In this document: positions 16,239 to 27,390 of the stretch, piece after piece
How positions within the stretch are numbered: the stretch's first letter is position 1
Layout: each line of letters begins with the position of its first letter
Origin: Nocardioides terrigena
GTDB taxonomy: Bacteria > Actinomycetota > Actinomycetes > Propionibacteriales > Nocardioidaceae
Reading direction: 5' to 3'
NCBI RefSeq assembly: GCF_003047265.1
Contig: NZ_PZYY01000001.1
Coordinates: 310,001-374,000, forward strand
DNA: 64,000 nucleotides
Notes under the pieces: model-generated
Told to the model about the DNA's origin: nothing
Databases searched by the model: none
The model's input: only the letters and a program-made list of their open reading frames with translations
Position numbers and translations under genes: made by a program

Positions 16239-17243
16239 TCAGGAGCGGTAGACGATCACCTTGTCGCCGAGGTGCACCTGGTCGAACAGCCGGCGCACCG
16301 CGTCGTAGTCGCGCACGTTGACGCACCCGTGCGAGGCGCCGTCGTAGCCGGTCGCCGCGAAGTCGGGGGAGTAGTGCACCGCCTGGCCGCCCGAGAAGAA
16401 CATCGCGAACGGCATCGGGGTGTCGTAGAGGCTCGACACGTGGTCGCGGCTCTTGCGGAAGACCGTGAACGCCCCCTCGCGGGTCGGCAGCTCGTCGGAG
16501 CCGAACCGCACGTCGACGCGGGTCCTCACCACTCCGTCGACCACCCAGCGCAGGGAACGCGAGGTCTTGTCGACACACATCGCGCGCCCGGTCATGCAGC
16601 GCGGGTCGAGCGCGGGGCCCTGCGGCTCGATGTTGAAGAGCTCGGCCTTGGTGGGCTGGCGGGTCATCGCGGCGAGCCGGTCGAGGGTCCGCCGGTCGAC
16701 CTCGCCCGTGACGGGGATGCGGCGCTTGGCCTGGAAGCCGCGGACCGCCTCGGTGGTGCGTGCGTCGTAGATCCCGGTCACGTCGCCGCTCCACCACTGC
16801 AGCTGTGCCAGCCGGGCCTGGACGCGGCGCACCGCGAGGCCCCGGTCGCCCGTGGCGAGGATCGCCGGGCCGGGCGTGTAGACGTTGTGCAGCGCCTCGC
16901 GGGTCGGCTCGGTCGTGACGGAGACCAGCCTGTGCCACGTGCGCGCGTCGACGCGTCCGGTCGTCTCGCGCTTGCGGCGCGCCTGGAAGGTGCGCACGCC
17001 CGCACGTGTCTGCGCGTCGAAGCGGCTCGTGACCACCTCGGAGTGGAGATCGAGCTGGTGCAGCCGGCTCTGGAGCTCCCGGACCCGCCACCCGGTGTCG
17101 CCGAAGCGCAACGGGGCGAAGGCGCGGGCGGACGCGGTGTCGTCCGCACCGGCCGGGGCGAGCGGGACGGTGGCACCGAGGCCGGCGAGGCCGAGGGTGA
17201 GCACGAGCACCAGCACGAGGCGCGCGGACCGGGCGAGAGGCAT
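16239..17243 (-). CDS. Secreted L,D-transpeptidase with two peptidoglycan-binding domains
   Basis: The precursor is 334 residues from ATG 17243, which has a GGAG site. A signal peptide (about 1-33) is followed by two PG_binding_1 repeats: [28 protein letters not shown] (about 47-105) and [27 protein letters not shown] (about 132-190). The YkuD catalytic domain ends the protein, with H290 and the S304-H-G-C307 motif; C307 is the nucleophile. These enzymes make 3-3 cross-links or attach proteins to peptidoglycan. It is divergent from menG with about 80 bp between the starts. Confidence 0.92.
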   Translation of the reverse strand: MPLARSARLVLVLVLTLGLAGLGATVPLAPAGADDTASARAFAPLRFGDTGWRVRELQSRLHQLDLHSEVVTSRFDAQTRAGVRTFQARRKRETTGRVDARTWHRLVSVTTEPTREALHNVYTPGPAILATGDRGLAVRRVQARLAQLQWWSGDVTGIYDARTTEAVRGFQAKRRIPVTGEVDRRTLDRLAAMTRQPTKAELFNIEPQGPALDPRCMTGRAMCVDKTSRSLRWVVDGVVRTRVDVRFGSDELPTREGAFTVFRKSRDHVSSLYDTPMPFAMFFSGGQAVHYSPDFAATGYDGASHGCVNVRDYDAVRRLFDQVHLGDKVIVYRS

Positions 17244-17324
17244 GGGATCTCCGAGGTTGGAAGTGGTCGTCATCGTAGGGACGCCGACCGACATCGTGAA
17301 GTTGCGTCCGACTACGCTCACCGC

Positions 17325-18014
17325 GTGGCACGCGCAGAGCTCGACAAGCAGCCGACCGACGTCCGACGCATGTTCGACGCGGTCGCCCAGAGGTACGACG
17401 TCACCAACGACGTCCTCTCGCTGGGCCAGGACCGCCGCTGGCGGCGCGACGTCATCGACGCCGTCGCCCCGTCGTACGGCGACCGCGTGCTCGACCTCGC
17501 GGCCGGCACCGGCACCTCGAGCCAGCCCTTCGCCGACGCCGGCGCGTACGTCGTCCCGTGCGACTTCTCGCTCGGCATGCTGCAGGTCGGCAAGAAGGCC
17601 CGTCGCCACCTGCCCTTCACCGCGGGCGACGGCACCCGGCTGCCCTTCTCCGACGACACCTTCGACGCGGTGACCATCTCGTTCGGGCTGCGCAACATCG
17701 TCGATCCGGAGGCCGGGCTGCGTGAGATGCGCCGGGTCACGCGGCCCGGTGGCCGCCTCGTCGTGTGCGAGTTCAGCAGCCCGACGTTCGCGCCGTTCCG
17801 GACCGTCTACATGGAATACCTCATGAAGGCGCTCCCCACGATCTCGCGGGCCGTCTCGTCGTCCCCGGACGCCTACGTCTACCTCGCCGAGTCGATCCGC
17901 GCGTGGCCCGACCAGCAGGGCCTGGCCGCGATGGTCGCCGCCGCCGGCTGGCAGTCGCCGCAGTGGCGCAACCTCTCGGGCGGCATCGTCGCCCTGCACC
18001 GCGCGACGGCCTGA
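17325..18014 (+). CDS. menG: Demethylmenaquinone methyltransferase
   Basis: This class I SAM-dependent methyltransferase (UbiE/MenG family) is 229 residues from GTG 17325. It adds the last methyl group of menaquinone. Visible motifs are [18 protein letters not shown] near the start, motif [13 protein letters not shown] (about 61-72), [24 protein letters not shown] and the [18 protein letters not shown] segment typical of UbiE. It lies immediately upstream of the nuo promoter region, so synthesis of the quinone and of the enzyme that uses it are adjacent, though probably in separate transcripts. Confidence 0.92.
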   Translation: MARAELDKQPTDVRRMFDAVAQRYDVTNDVLSLGQDRRWRRDVIDAVAPSYGDRVLDLAAGTGTSSQPFADAGAYVVPCDFSLGMLQVGKKARRHLPFTAGDGTRLPFSDDTFDAVTISFGLRNIVDPEAGLREMRRVTRPGGRLVVCEFSSPTFAPFRTVYMEYLMKALPTISRAVSSSPDAYVYLAESIRAWPDQQGLAAMVAAAGWQSPQWRNLSGGIVALHRATA

Positions 18015-18101
18015 GAGCCGCACCGAGTCCCTCATTTAGACAAGCCCTGCGTGCGTTAAATCCGCAGGTGAGGCGGGGTGAGGGGGTCGACGGCCCCCCG
18101 C

Positions 18102-18130
18102 GTGACGACCGGCGTGACGGGTCCTACACT
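18102..18130 (+). promoter_or_regulatory. Probable nuo promoter (-35/-10)
   Basis: GTGACG at 18102-18107 and TACACT at 18125-18130 are separated by exactly 17 bp and resemble housekeeping sigma -35 and -10 boxes. Transcription would start near 18137, about 114 bp upstream of nuoA and directly in front of the Rex-like palindrome. This is a pattern match only. Confidence 0.5.
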
Positions 18131-18144
18131 GTGGGCTGCGCCAC

Positions 18145-18162
18145 TAGTGAAGTAGTTCACAA
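18145..18162. promoter_or_regulatory. Rex-like operator upstream of nuoA
   Basis: GTGAA (18147-18151), a GTAG spacer and TTCAC (18156-18160), followed by AA, match the Rex consensus TTGTGAAnnnnTTCACAA except at the first two positions (TA in place of TT/G context). Rex senses NADH/NAD+ and is known to have sites upstream of respiratory operons, including nuo, in Streptomyces. The site would overlap the early transcribed region, consistent with repression. Confidence 0.7.
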
Positions 18163-18250
18163 AGCCACATGCGACCTGGTCGCGGCGGCCCGCCGGTGGC
18201 GGTGAGGTGCACAAGCAGGCGGTGCACAGGGACGAGGAAGGGACAGCTCG

Positions 18251-18610
18251 ATGGAGCTCTACACGCCAGTGCTCGTGCTGGCGGCCATCGCCGCGGCCTT
18301 CGCGGTCGGCTCGGTCGTCATGAGCGCGTTCATCGGGCCGAAGCGCTACAACCGCGCCAAGCTCGACTCCTACGAGTGCGGCATCGAGCCCACCCCGCAG
18401 CCCATCGGTGGCGGCCGCATCCCGGTGAAGTACTACATCACCGCGATGATGTTCATCATCTTCGACATCGAGATCATCTTCCTCTACCCCTGGGCCGTGC
18501 ACTTCGACGCCATGGGGCTCTTCGGGCTCATCGAGATGGTCATCTTCATCGCCACGGTGTTCGTGGCCTACGCGTACGTCTGGCGTCGCGGCGGACTGGA
18601 CTGGGACTGA
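18251..18610 (+). CDS. nuoA: NADH-quinone oxidoreductase subunit A
   Basis: This small membrane subunit is 119 residues. It has three hydrophobic helices (about 5-27, 62-84 and 90-112) and the conserved loop YECGIEP (about 40-46), and it begins the 14-gene NDH-1 operon. A GGAAGGGA ribosome site lies about ten bases before the ATG at 18251. It sits in the membrane arm at the junction with the quinone site. Unlike every other early nuo junction, it is separated from the next gene, nuoB, by 134 bp. Confidence 0.95.
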   Translation: MELYTPVLVLAAIAAAFAVGSVVMSAFIGPKRYNRAKLDSYECGIEPTPQPIGGGRIPVKYYITAMMFIIFDIEIIFLYPWAVHFDAMGLFGLIEMVIFIATVFVAYAYVWRRGGLDWD

Positions 18611-18744
18611 GGATCACGATGCCCGCACCCTGCCTTCGTTGTCGTCGGTCGACGACCGCTCCGCTGCGCTCCGCTGAAGGTCGCCTTCCCTCCTCCGCCT
18701 CGGCAGCGCACGCACCTCGTGACCCTCAGAGAGAGGCCTGACTC
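18611..18744 (+). repeat. Palindromic spacer between nuoA and nuoB
   Basis: This 134-bp gap has no credible gene. It contains GTCGTCG (18641-18647) facing CGACGAC (18650-18656) over a two-base loop, nested within CCTTC/GAAGG arms, and the purine-poor string CGCTCCGCTGCGCTCCGCTG. The style resembles dispersed intergenic repeats of nocardioform genomes, but copy number cannot be tested within one window. It could act as a processing or stability hairpin separating nuoA from the remaining genes. Confidence 0.35.
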
Positions 18745-19299
18745 ATGGGACTTGAAGAGAAGCTGCCGAGCGGTGTGCTCCTGACCACGGTCGAGGGTGT
18801 CGCCGGCTACATGCGCAAGGCGTCGTTCTGGCCCGCGACCTTCGGCCTGGCCTGCTGCGCGATCGAGATGATGACCTCCGGCGGCCCCAAGTACGACCTG
18901 GCCCGCTTCGGCATGGAGGTCTTCCGCGCCAGCCCGCGCCAGGCCGACCTGATGATCGTGGCCGGTCGGGTGAGCCAGAAGATGGCTCCCGTCCTGCGCC
19001 AGATCTACGACCAGATGGCCGAGCCCAAGTACGTCCTCGCGATGGGCGTGTGCGCCAGTTCCGGCGGCATGTTCAACAACTACGCCATCGTCCAGGGCGT
19101 CGACCACATCGTCCCCGTCGACATGTACCTCCCCGGCTGCCCGCCGCGGCCCGAGATGCTCATCGACGCGATCCTCAAGCTCCACGACCAGGTGCAGGCC
19201 ACCAAGCTCGGTGCCAACCGCCTCGCGGAGATCGAGGAGCTGGAGACCACCGCGCTCAAGGCGCTGCCCACGAGCCAGATGCGAGGCCTGCTGCGATGA
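18745..19299 (+). CDS. nuoB: NADH-quinone oxidoreductase subunit B
   Basis: This peripheral-arm subunit carries cluster N2 next to the quinone site. It is 184 residues. The four cluster cysteines are visible in [10 protein letters not shown] (tandem pair, about residues 37-38), [10 protein letters not shown] (about 102) and [10 protein letters not shown] (about 133). The ATG has a GAGAGAGG site. Its TGA overlaps the nuoC ATG by four bases. Confidence 0.96.
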   Translation: MGLEEKLPSGVLLTTVEGVAGYMRKASFWPATFGLACCAIEMMTSGGPKYDLARFGMEVFRASPRQADLMIVAGRVSQKMAPVLRQIYDQMAEPKYVLAMGVCASSGGMFNNYAIVQGVDHIVPVDMYLPGCPPRPEMLIDAILKLHDQVQATKLGANRLAEIEELETTALKALPTSQMRGLLR

Positions 19300-20063
19300 G
19301 CAACCCGCAGGACAACCCCTCCGACAAGCCGGAGACCGCGCACGTCGACCAGCCGGCCGTCGAGCAGTCGCCGGAGAACCTCCCGGCCCCCGGCGGCGAG
19401 GGCACCGAGGTCCGCTCGGCGGGCCAGCGCCGCGGCATGTTCGGTGTCTCCGGCACCGGTGACACCTCCGGCTACGGCGGCCTGGTCTCCCCGATCGTGT
19501 TCCCCAGCCCCTCCCAGCGCCCGTACGGCGGGTGGTTCGACGAGGTCGCCGACGCCCTCGAGGCGCGGCTGCGTCAGACCGACCTGACCGCGGCGATCGA
19601 GTCGGTCGTGGTCCACCGTGGCGAGATCACCTTCCACGTCCGCCGCGACGACCTGCCGTTCGTGGCGCAGATGCTCCGCGACGACGAGGCGCTGCGCTTC
19701 GAGTTCTGCTCGGGCGTGAGCGGCGTGCACTACCCCGACGACACGGGCCGCGAGCTGCACGCGGTCTACCACCTGCTCTCGATGACCCACAACCGCCGCG
19801 TGCGCCTCGAGGTGTCGTGCCCCGACGGCGACCCGCACGTCCCCAGCCTGGTGAGCATCTACCCCACCATCGACTGGCACGAGCGCGAGACGTGGGACAT
19901 GTTCGGGATCGTCTTCGACGGCCACCCGGCCATGACCCGCATCCTGATGCCCGACGACTGGCCGGGCCACCCGCAGCGCAAGGACTACCCCTTGGGCGGC
20001 ATCCCCGTGGAGTACAAGGGCGGGTCCGTCCCGCCGCCCGACCAGCGGAGGTCGTACAACTGA
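19296..20063 (+). CDS. nuoC: NADH-quinone oxidoreductase subunit C
   Basis: The 30-kDa-type subunit is 255 residues with an acidic, low-complexity N-terminal extension of about 75 residues, longer than in most bacteria but common in actinobacteria. The conserved core includes [35 protein letters not shown] and the signature [37 protein letters not shown]. It stabilises the peripheral arm with NuoD. ATGA overlap with nuoB, and a TGATG junction with nuoD. Confidence 0.95.
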   Translation: MSNPQDNPSDKPETAHVDQPAVEQSPENLPAPGGEGTEVRSAGQRRGMFGVSGTGDTSGYGGLVSPIVFPSPSQRPYGGWFDEVADALEARLRQTDLTAAIESVVVHRGEITFHVRRDDLPFVAQMLRDDEALRFEFCSGVSGVHYPDDTGRELHAVYHLLSMTHNRRVRLEVSCPDGDPHVPSLVSIYPTIDWHERETWDMFGIVFDGHPAMTRILMPDDWPGHPQRKDYPLGGIPVEYKGGSVPPPDQRRSYN

Positions 20064-21412
20064 TGGCCAGCACAGAGAACCAGCAGGACCTGTACGCCGA
20101 CCCGAGCGAGACCAGCCAGGGCAAGGTCTTCACGGTCACCGGCCAGGACTGGGACTCGATCACCCAGGGCCTGGGCGACGCCGCCGACGAGCGGGTCGTC
20201 GTCAACATGGGTCCCCAGCACCCGTCGACCCACGGCGTGCTGCGCCTGATCCTCGAGCTCGAGGGCGAGACGGTGACCGAGGCCCGCTGCGGCATCGGCT
20301 ACCTCCACACGGGCATCGAGAAGAACATGGAGTACCGCTCCTGGGTCCAGGGCACGACCTTCTGCACCCGGATGGACTACCTCTCGCCGTTCTACAACGA
20401 GGCGACCTACGTCCTGGGCGTCGAGCGGCTGCTCGACATCGAGGACGACATCCCGGAGAAGGCCCAGGTCATGCGGGTGCTCCTCATGGAGCTCAACCGC
20501 ATCTCCTCGCACCTGGTCGCCATCGCGACCGGTGGCATGGAGATCGGCGCCCTGACGGTGATGACGATCGGCTTCCGCGAGCGCGAGCTGGTGCTCGACC
20601 TGTTCGAGCTGATCACCGGGTTGCGCATGAACCACGCGTTCATCCGTCCCGGCGGCGTCGCCCAGGACCTCCCGCCCGGCGCGCTCGACGAGATCCGCGA
20701 CTTCGTCTCGCTGATGCGCAAGCGCCTGCCCGAGTACGCCGCGCTCTGCAACGCCAACCCGATCTTCAAGGCCCGCCTCGAGGGCGTCGGTCACCTCGAC
20801 CTGGCCGGCTGCCTGGCGCTGGGCCTCACCGGCCCCCCGCTGCGCTCGACCGGCTACGCCTGGGACCTGCGCAAGACGCAGCCCTACTGCGGCTACGAGG
20901 ACTACGACTTCGACGTCCAGACGTGGGACACCGCCGACGCGTACGGCCGCTTCCGGGTGCGCCTCGCCGAGATGGACGAGTCGCTGCGGATCGTCGAGCA
21001 GGCGGCCAAGCGGCTCGCCGACCTCGAGGGCGCGCCGGTGATGGTCGGCGACAAGAAGATCGCCTGGCCCAGCCAGCTGTCCATCGGCTCCGACGGCATG
21101 GGCAACTCCCTCGACCACATCCGCCACATCATGGGCGAGTCGATGGAGGCGCTGATCCACCACTTCAAGCTGGTGACCGAGGGCTTCCGGGTCCCGGCCG
21201 GCCAGGCCTACGTCCCGGTCGAGTCGCCCCGTGGCGAGCTCGGCGCGCACGTCGTCTCCGACGGCGGCACGCGACCGTTCCGGGCGCACTTCCGCGACCC
21301 GTCCTTCACCAACCTCCAGGCGACGAGCGTGATGAGCGAGGGCGGCATGGTCGCCGACGTCATCGTCGCGATCGCCTCGATCGACCCCGTCATGGGAGGC
21401 GTCGACCGATGA
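20063..21412 (+). CDS. nuoD: NADH-quinone oxidoreductase subunit D
   Basis: This 49-kDa-type subunit forms the quinone pocket with NuoB. It is 449 residues; the ATG shares its A with the nuoC stop (TGATG). Key elements are [17 protein letters not shown] (about 49-65, the quinone-headgroup His), the [16 protein letters not shown] segment, the NRISSHLV loop and the C-terminal [17 protein letters not shown] and DPVMGGVDR. The quinone it reduces here is most likely the menaquinone made by the neighbouring men genes. It overlaps nuoE by four bases. Confidence 0.96.
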   Translation: MASTENQQDLYADPSETSQGKVFTVTGQDWDSITQGLGDAADERVVVNMGPQHPSTHGVLRLILELEGETVTEARCGIGYLHTGIEKNMEYRSWVQGTTFCTRMDYLSPFYNEATYVLGVERLLDIEDDIPEKAQVMRVLLMELNRISSHLVAIATGGMEIGALTVMTIGFRERELVLDLFELITGLRMNHAFIRPGGVAQDLPPGALDEIRDFVSLMRKRLPEYAALCNANPIFKARLEGVGHLDLAGCLALGLTGPPLRSTGYAWDLRKTQPYCGYEDYDFDVQTWDTADAYGRFRVRLAEMDESLRIVEQAAKRLADLEGAPVMVGDKKIAWPSQLSIGSDGMGNSLDHIRHIMGESMEALIHHFKLVTEGFRVPAGQAYVPVESPRGELGAHVVSDGGTRPFRAHFRDPSFTNLQATSVMSEGGMVADVIVAIASIDPVMGGVDR

Positions 21413-22245
21413 ATCACCCCGCACCCGACCGCTTCACCGAGAACGAGCGCGCCCTCACCCAGCAGACGTGGGCCGAGCTGCGCCAGATCGCCGCGCGCTA
21501 CCCCGAGGCCCGCTCGGGACTGCTCCCGATGCTGCACCTCGTGCAGTCGGAGGAGGGTCGCGTGACGCCCGAGGGCATCGAGGCGTGCGCCGAGATCCTG
21601 GGCATCTCCCCGGCCGAGGTCAGCGGCGTCGCGACCTTCTACACGATGTACAAGCGCAAGCCCGTCGGCGACTACCACGTTGGGGTCTGCACCAACACGC
21701 TGTGCGCCGTCATGGGTGGCGACCTGATCTTCGAGCGGCTCAAGGAGCACCTCGACGTCGGCAACGACGAGACCACCGCCGACGGCACGATCACCCTCGA
21801 GCACGTGGAGTGCAACGCCGCCTGCGACTACGCCCCGGTGATGATGGTCAACTGGGAGTTCATGGACAACCAGACGCCCGACTCGGCCGTCCAGGTCGTC
21901 GACGACCTGCGTGCCGGCAAGGACGTCCACTCCACCCGGGGTCCGCGCCTGTGCACCTGGCGCGAGGCCGAGCGGGTGCTCGCGGGCTTCCCCGACGACC
22001 TCGCCGACGAGGGGCCATCCGCCGGTCCCGCCTCCCTGGTGGGCCTGGGCATCGCGCGCGAGCGTGGCTGGACGGCGCCGGGTGGCAAGGCCGGCGGGCG
22101 CACCGCCGACGAGCCCGCTGCGGCCGCCACGGGTGCCGACGGCAGCCACGAGGCCGACCGCCAGGACTCCGAGGGCGCGGTCCAGCGCTCCGACGCCGAC
22201 CTCAAGCACGAGGACGACGCCCAGGGAACCGAGGAGGCGCAGTGA
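21409..22245 (+). CDS. nuoE: NADH-quinone oxidoreductase subunit E
   Basis: The 24-kDa-type subunit binds the [2Fe-2S] cluster N1a. It is 278 residues. The cluster cysteines are in [10 protein letters not shown] (C-x4-C, about residues 96-101) and [10 protein letters not shown] (C-x3-C, about 141-145), in a thioredoxin-like fold. About 90 residues after the domain form an acidic, alanine-rich, probably disordered tail ([17 protein letters not shown]), an actinobacterial-style extension. ATGA and GTGA overlaps join it to nuoD and nuoF. Confidence 0.95.
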   Translation: MNHPAPDRFTENERALTQQTWAELRQIAARYPEARSGLLPMLHLVQSEEGRVTPEGIEACAEILGISPAEVSGVATFYTMYKRKPVGDYHVGVCTNTLCAVMGGDLIFERLKEHLDVGNDETTADGTITLEHVECNAACDYAPVMMVNWEFMDNQTPDSAVQVVDDLRAGKDVHSTRGPRLCTWREAERVLAGFPDDLADEGPSAGPASLVGLGIARERGWTAPGGKAGGRTADEPAAAATGADGSHEADRQDSEGAVQRSDADLKHEDDAQGTEEAQ

Positions 22246-23564
22246 AGACAGACACCCTGACCCCGGTCCTCACCGACAACTGGGACGCCGAGCGCTCCTG
22301 GACGCTGGCGTCGTACGAGGGACGCGGCGGCTACGGCGCGATGCGCACGGCGCTGGGCCCTGACTTCGGCGGCCCGGACGCGATAGTCCAAGCCGTCAAG
22401 GACTCCGGCCTGCGCGGTCGCGGCGGCGCGGGCTTCCCCACCGGCATGAAGTGGGGCTTCATCCCGCAGGACAACCCCAAGCCCAAGTACCTCGTCGTCA
22501 ACGCCGACGAGTCCGAGCCGGGCACCTGCAAGGACATCCCGCTCATGATGGCGAGCCCCCACACGCTGCTCGAGGGCGTCATCATCAGCTCGTTCGCCAT
22601 CCGCGCCAACCACGCCTTCATCTACGTGCGGGGCGAGGTGCTGCACGTCATCCGCCGGCTCCAGCGCGCCGTGCAGGAGGCCTACCTGGCCGGCCACCTC
22701 GGCAAGGACATCCACGGCTCGGGCTACGACCTCGACGTCGTCGTGCACGCCGGCGCGGGCGCCTACATCTGTGGTGAGGAGACCGCCCTGCTCGAGGGCC
22801 TCGAGGGTCGTCGCGGCCAGCCGCGCCTGCGCCCCCCGTTCCCCGCGGTGGCGGGCCTCTACGCCAGCCCCACGGTGATCAACAACGTCGAGTCCATCGC
22901 GTCGGTTCCGAGCATCATCGGCAACGGCGCCGAGTGGTTCGCCTCGATGGGCACCGAGAAGTCCAAGGGCTTCGGCATCTTCAGCCTGTCGGGCCACGTC
23001 GTGCGCCCCGGCCAGTACGAGGCCCCGCTCGGCATCACGCTGCGCCAGCTCATCGACCTGGCCGGTGGCATCCGGGAGGGCCACGAGCTGAAGTTCTGGA
23101 CCCCCGGCGGCTCCAGCACCCCGCTGCTGACCACCGAGCACCTCGACGTGCCCCTCGACTTCGAGGGCGTCGGCGCGGCCGGCTCGATGCTCGGCACCCG
23201 CGCGCTGCAGATCTTCGACGAGACGACCTGCGTCGTGCGCGCCGTGCTGCGCTGGACGGAGTTCTACAAGCACGAGTCCTGCGGCAAGTGCACCCCGTGC
23301 CGCGAGGGCACGTGGTGGCTGGTGCAGACGCTGGCCCGCCTGGAGAAGGGCGAGGGCCAGGAGTCCGACCTCGACATGCTCCTCGACCAGTGCGAGAACA
23401 TCATGGGCCGCTCGTTCTGCGCGCTCGCCGACGGCGCGACCAGCCCGATCTCGAGCTCGATCAAGTACTTCCGTGACGAGTACCTCGCGCACCTCACCCA
23501 CGGTGGGTGCCCGTTCGACCCGACCGCCTCGACGGCGTTCGCCCAGACCGGAGCCTCTGCATGA
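22242..23564 (+). CDS. nuoF: NADH-quinone oxidoreductase subunit F
   Basis: This 51-kDa-type subunit oxidises NADH through FMN. It is 440 residues from GTG 22242. NADH binding is seen in [18 protein letters not shown] (about 56-73), FMN binding in [19 protein letters not shown] (about 175-193), and cluster N3 in [12 protein letters not shown] (three Cys, about 347-353) plus the downstream Cys in [10 protein letters not shown]. It overlaps nuoE and nuoG by four bases each. Confidence 0.96.
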   Translation: MKTDTLTPVLTDNWDAERSWTLASYEGRGGYGAMRTALGPDFGGPDAIVQAVKDSGLRGRGGAGFPTGMKWGFIPQDNPKPKYLVVNADESEPGTCKDIPLMMASPHTLLEGVIISSFAIRANHAFIYVRGEVLHVIRRLQRAVQEAYLAGHLGKDIHGSGYDLDVVVHAGAGAYICGEETALLEGLEGRRGQPRLRPPFPAVAGLYASPTVINNVESIASVPSIIGNGAEWFASMGTEKSKGFGIFSLSGHVVRPGQYEAPLGITLRQLIDLAGGIREGHELKFWTPGGSSTPLLTTEHLDVPLDFEGVGAAGSMLGTRALQIFDETTCVVRAVLRWTEFYKHESCGKCTPCREGTWWLVQTLARLEKGEGQESDLDMLLDQCENIMGRSFCALADGATSPISSSIKYFRDEYLAHLTHGGCPFDPTASTAFAQTGASA

Positions 23565-25957
23565 CGACCACCCCGGCCAAGATCGACACGGTGACCCTGA
23601 CGATCGACGGCGTCGAGGTCAGCGTCCCCAAGGACACGCTGGTCATCCGCGCCGCCGAGCAGGTCGGCGTCCAGATCCCGCGCTTCTGCGACCACCCGCT
23701 GCTGGCCCCCGTCGGTGCCTGCCGGCAGTGCCTGGTGGACATCCCGGACGCCGGCAACGGCAAGCCGATCCCCAAGCCGCAGGCCTCGTGCACGATCACG
23801 GTGGCCGAGGGCATGGTGGTCAGCACGCAGGCGACGAGCCCCGTGGCCGACAAGGCGCAGCAGGGGATCATGGAGTTCCTGCTCGTCAACCACCCCCTGG
23901 ACTGCCCCGTCTGCGACAAGGGCGGCGAGTGCCCCCTGCAGAACCAGGCCATGTCCAACGGCCGCGGCGAGACCCGCTTCGACGGCGTCAAGCGCACCTT
24001 CCCCAAGCCCATCAACATCTCGCCCCAGGTGCTGCTCGACCGCGAGCGGTGCATCGTGTGCCAGCGCTGCACCCGCTTCGCCGACGAGATCGCCGGTGAC
24101 CCGTTCATCGCGCTGGTCGAGCGTGGTGCGCAGCAGCAGATCGGCATCGCCGACGGCGCGCCGTTCCTCTCCTACTTCTCGGGCAACACCATCCAGATCT
24201 GCCCGGTGGGTGCCCTGACGAGCGCGGAGTACCGCTTCCGCTCGCGCCCCTTCGACCTCGTCTCCACCCCGAGCGTCGCCGAGCACGACTCGTGCGGCGC
24301 GGCCATCCGCGTCGACCACCGGCGCGGCAAGGTCATGCGTCGCCTCGCCGGCAACGACCCCGAGGTCAACGAGGAGTGGATCAGCGACAAGGACCGCTTC
24401 GCCTTCCAGTACTCCCGCCAGGACGACCGCCTCACCCACCCGATGGTGCGCGAGGACGGGGAGCTCCGCCCGGCGTCGTGGCCCGAGGCGTTCGCCGTCG
24501 CGGCCCGCGGCCTGCACGCGGCCGGCAGTGCCGCCGTCCTGACCGGTGGCCGCGTCACCGCCGAGGACGCCTACGCCTACGCCAAGTTCGCGCGGGTCTC
24601 CCTCGGCACCCACGACATCGACTTCCGCGCCCGCCCCCACACCGCCGAGGAGGCCGACTTCCTGGCCTCCCGGGTCGCGCTGTCCATGGACGTCACGTAC
24701 GACGACCTCGAGCGCGCGTCGGTCGTCGTGCTGGCGGGCCTCGAGCCCGAGGACGAGGCGGCCACGATCTTCCTGCGGCTGCGCAAGGCGTCGAAGGGGT
24801 CGACCAAGGTCGTCGCCCTCGCCCCCTTCACCACCCGCGGCCTGGGCAAGATGAAGGGCCGGCTGGTCCCGACCGCCCCGGGCGAGGAGGCCGAGGCGCT
24901 GCGCGCCCTGGCCGAGGACGCCACCACCGCCCTGGACTCCGGCGGCGTCATCCTCGTGGGTGAGCGGCTGGCCCAGCACCACGGCGCCCTGACGGCCGCC
25001 GTCGAGCTCGCCCGCACCACCGGCGCCCGGCTCGCCTGGGTGCCCCGCCGGGCCGGTGACCGCGGCGCCGTCGAGGCCGGTTGCCTCCCCACCCTGCTGC
25101 CCGGCGGTCGTCCGGTTGGCGACGCCTCGGCCCGGGTCGACGCCGCCACCGCGTGGGGCATCGACCACCTGCCCGACGCCCCCGGTCGCGACGGCAACGC
25201 GATCATCGCCGCGCTGGCCGACGGCAGCCTCGGTGGCGTCGTCGTCGGTGGCGTGGACCCCGACGACACCGCCGACCCGGCCGCCACCCGGGCCGCGCTG
25301 GAGGCCGCGTCGTTCGTGGTCAGCCTCGAGCAGCGCGAGACCGACGTGACGCGGCTGGCCGACGTGGTGCTCCCGATCGCCCCGGTCACCGACAAGGCCG
25401 GCACCTTCGTCACCTGGGAGGGACGCCCGCGCCCCTTCGACGCGGTCTTCAGCAACCCCGGCTCGCTGCCCGACCTGCGGGTCCTCGCCGGCATCGCCGA
25501 CGAGCTCGCCGCGCTGGGACAGGGGAGCTCGCTGGGCTTCCGCACGGTCCCCGAGGTGCGCGCCGAGATGGAGGCGATGGGTCCCTGGGACGGCGTACGC
25601 CCCGAGCCGGTCCTCGGCAAGGAACCGCGCAAGCCGCGCGCCAAGGCGGGGGCCCTCGTCCTCGCCGGCTGGAAGCAGCTGCTCGACCAGGGCTCGATGC
25701 AGGACGGCGACCCGCACTTGGCCGCCACCCGACGCCCGGCCGTCGCCCTCGTCAGTCCGACCACCCTCGCCGGCCTCGACGGCGCCGTGGACGTGGTCCT
25801 GACCGGTGACCGCGGGTCCGTCACGGTGCCGGTCGAGGCCGCCGCCGACATGGTCGACGGCGTCGTGTGGCTGCCGACCCACAGCGTGGGGCGCGGCGTG
25901 CTCGCCGACCTGGCCTCACCCGGCAGCACGGTCACGGTGAAGGGAGCCGGCAAGTGA
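23561..25957 (+). CDS. nuoG: NADH-quinone oxidoreductase subunit G
   Basis: This 75-kDa-type subunit is 798 residues. The N-terminal third holds the electron wire: a [2Fe-2S] ferredoxin domain ([15 protein letters not shown]), the His-Cys3 [4Fe-4S] site ([14 protein letters not shown], about 107-120) and the second [4Fe-4S] site (CIVCQRC..ICPVGAL). The remainder is a molybdopterin-oxidoreductase-like domain; its own cluster site is reduced to a single cysteine (HDSCGAAI), so the extra N7 cluster is absent. Overlaps nuoF and nuoH. Confidence 0.95.
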   Translation: MTTTPAKIDTVTLTIDGVEVSVPKDTLVIRAAEQVGVQIPRFCDHPLLAPVGACRQCLVDIPDAGNGKPIPKPQASCTITVAEGMVVSTQATSPVADKAQQGIMEFLLVNHPLDCPVCDKGGECPLQNQAMSNGRGETRFDGVKRTFPKPINISPQVLLDRERCIVCQRCTRFADEIAGDPFIALVERGAQQQIGIADGAPFLSYFSGNTIQICPVGALTSAEYRFRSRPFDLVSTPSVAEHDSCGAAIRVDHRRGKVMRRLAGNDPEVNEEWISDKDRFAFQYSRQDDRLTHPMVREDGELRPASWPEAFAVAARGLHAAGSAAVLTGGRVTAEDAYAYAKFARVSLGTHDIDFRARPHTAEEADFLASRVALSMDVTYDDLERASVVVLAGLEPEDEAATIFLRLRKASKGSTKVVALAPFTTRGLGKMKGRLVPTAPGEEAEALRALAEDATTALDSGGVILVGERLAQHHGALTAAVELARTTGARLAWVPRRAGDRGAVEAGCLPTLLPGGRPVGDASARVDAATAWGIDHLPDAPGRDGNAIIAALADGSLGGVVVGGVDPDDTADPAATRAALEAASFVVSLEQRETDVTRLADVVLPIAPVTDKAGTFVTWEGRPRPFDAVFSNPGSLPDLRVLAGIADELAALGQGSSLGFRTVPEVRAEMEAMGPWDGVRPEPVLGKEPRKPRAKAGALVLAGWKQLLDQGSMQDGDPHLAATRRPAVALVSPTTLAGLDGAVDVVLTGDRGSVTVPVEAAADMVDGVVWLPTHSVGRGVLADLASPGSTVTVKGAGK

Positions 25958-27390
25958 ACATCTCCCAGGTGGTCACCCTCGCGGCGGAGACGCCGCAGGG
26001 CGACGGGCTCGAGGCCTTCGGGCAGGACCCGTGGTGGCTCATTCTCGTCAAGGCGCTGCTGATCTTCGTGGTCCTGGTGCTGCTGACGCTCTTCAACATC
26101 TGGTGGGAGCGCCGGGTCGTGGCCCGGATGCAGCACCGCATCGGCCCCAACGTCAACGGCCCCTTCGGCCTCCTCCAGTCGCTCGCCGACGGCGTCAAGC
26201 TGGCGCTCAAGGAGGACCTGATCCCCAAGGCCGCCGACAAGGTGGTCTTCCTGCTGGCGCCGGTCCTGGCCGTCATCCCGGCCTTCGTCACCTTCTCGGT
26301 GATCCCGTTCGGTCCCGAGGTCGGGCTGCCGTTCTCCGACCGGACCACCCCGCTGCAGCTGACCGACATGCCCGTCGCGGTGCTCTTCGTGATGGCCATC
26401 GCCTCGATCGGCATCTACGGCATCGTGCTGGGCGGCTGGTCCTCCGGTTCGACGTACTCCCTGCTCGGCGGCCTGCGCTCGAGCGCGCAGATGATCTCCT
26501 ACGAGGTCGCGATGGGCCTCGCGCTCGTCGCGGTGTTCCTCTACGCCGGCTCGATGTCGACGTCCGAGATCGTGGCCGCCCAGAACCCCGAGCCCGACTA
26601 CTGGCTCGGCGTCATCCCGATCCCGACCTGGTACGCCCTGATCCTGCTGCCGTCGTTCGTGATCTACGTGATCGCGATGGTCGGCGAGACCAACCGCGCC
26701 CCGTTCGACCTCCCCGAGGCCGAGGGCGAGCTCGTCGGCGGCTTCCACACCGAATACTCCAGCCTCAAGTTCGCGCTGTTCTTCCTCGCCGAGTACATCA
26801 ACATGGCGACCGTGGCCGCCCTGGCCACGACCCTGTTCCTGGGCGGCTGGCACGCCCCGTGGCCGATCATCCAGATCTGGGAGGGCGCCGACTCCGGCTA
26901 CTGGCCCCTGCTCTGGTTCTTCGGCAAGGTCCTGCTCTTCGTCTTCATGTTCATCTGGCTGCGCGGCTCGCTGCCGCGGCTGCGCTACGACCAGTTCATG
27001 GCGTTCGGCTGGAAGCGGCTCATCCCGATCTCGCTGCTGTGGATCATCGCGGTCGCCACCATCCGGGTGATGACCCTGGAGGGCGGCATCAACCGGGACT
27101 ACCTCCTCGGCGCCGCGGGTGTCCTGCTGGTGCTGTTCCTGGTCCTGTTCTTCATCGGCGACAGCGACTCCGGGGACGACGAGGCCGAGGGCCCCGCCGA
27201 CCGGGAGCCGGTCGACGCCTTCGCCGGGGGCTTCCCGGTCCCGCCCATGCCCGCGGGAGGTGCGGTCCGTGGTGCGGCCGCCCCGCTGACCTTCGCCGAT
27301 CGCCGTACGACGGTGTCGGGCACCTCGAGCACGTCCGACGCCGACGACGCGTCCACCTCCGGGACCGCGTCGCAGGAGGAGAAGTCATGA
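25954..27390 (+). CDS. nuoH: NADH-quinone oxidoreductase subunit H
   Basis: This membrane subunit lines the quinone channel. It is 478 residues from GTG 25954, with eight predicted helices. Signature segments are [32 protein letters not shown] (about 50-80) and [26 protein letters not shown] (about 245-270). After the last helix there is a hydrophilic C-terminal extension of about 75 residues ([17 protein letters not shown] to the end), not present in the Escherichia coli protein. Overlaps nuoG and nuoI. Confidence 0.95.
   Translation: MNISQVVTLAAETPQGDGLEAFGQDPWWLILVKALLIFVVLVLLTLFNIWWERRVVARMQHRIGPNVNGPFGLLQSLADGVKLALKEDLIPKAADKVVFLLAPVLAVIPAFVTFSVIPFGPEVGLPFSDRTTPLQLTDMPVAVLFVMAIASIGIYGIVLGGWSSGSTYSLLGGLRSSAQMISYEVAMGLALVAVFLYAGSMSTSEIVAAQNPEPDYWLGVIPIPTWYALILLPSFVIYVIAMVGETNRAPFDLPEAEGELVGGFHTEYSSLKFALFFLAEYINMATVAALATTLFLGGWHAPWPIIQIWEGADSGYWPLLWFFGKVLLFVFMFIWLRGSLPRLRYDQFMAFGWKRLIPISLLWIIAVATIRVMTLEGGINRDYLLGAAGVLLVLFLVLFFIGDSDSGDDEAEGPADREPVDAFAGGFPVPPMPAGGAVRGAAAPLTFADRRTTVSGTSSTSDADDASTSGTASQEEKS

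Noticed and set aside
23264..25882. An 872-codon minus-strand open frame opposite nuoF and nuoG
   Set aside because: The translation is biased (Gly/Arg/Val/Asp) and lacks domains, whereas nuoF/nuoG show all cluster motifs.
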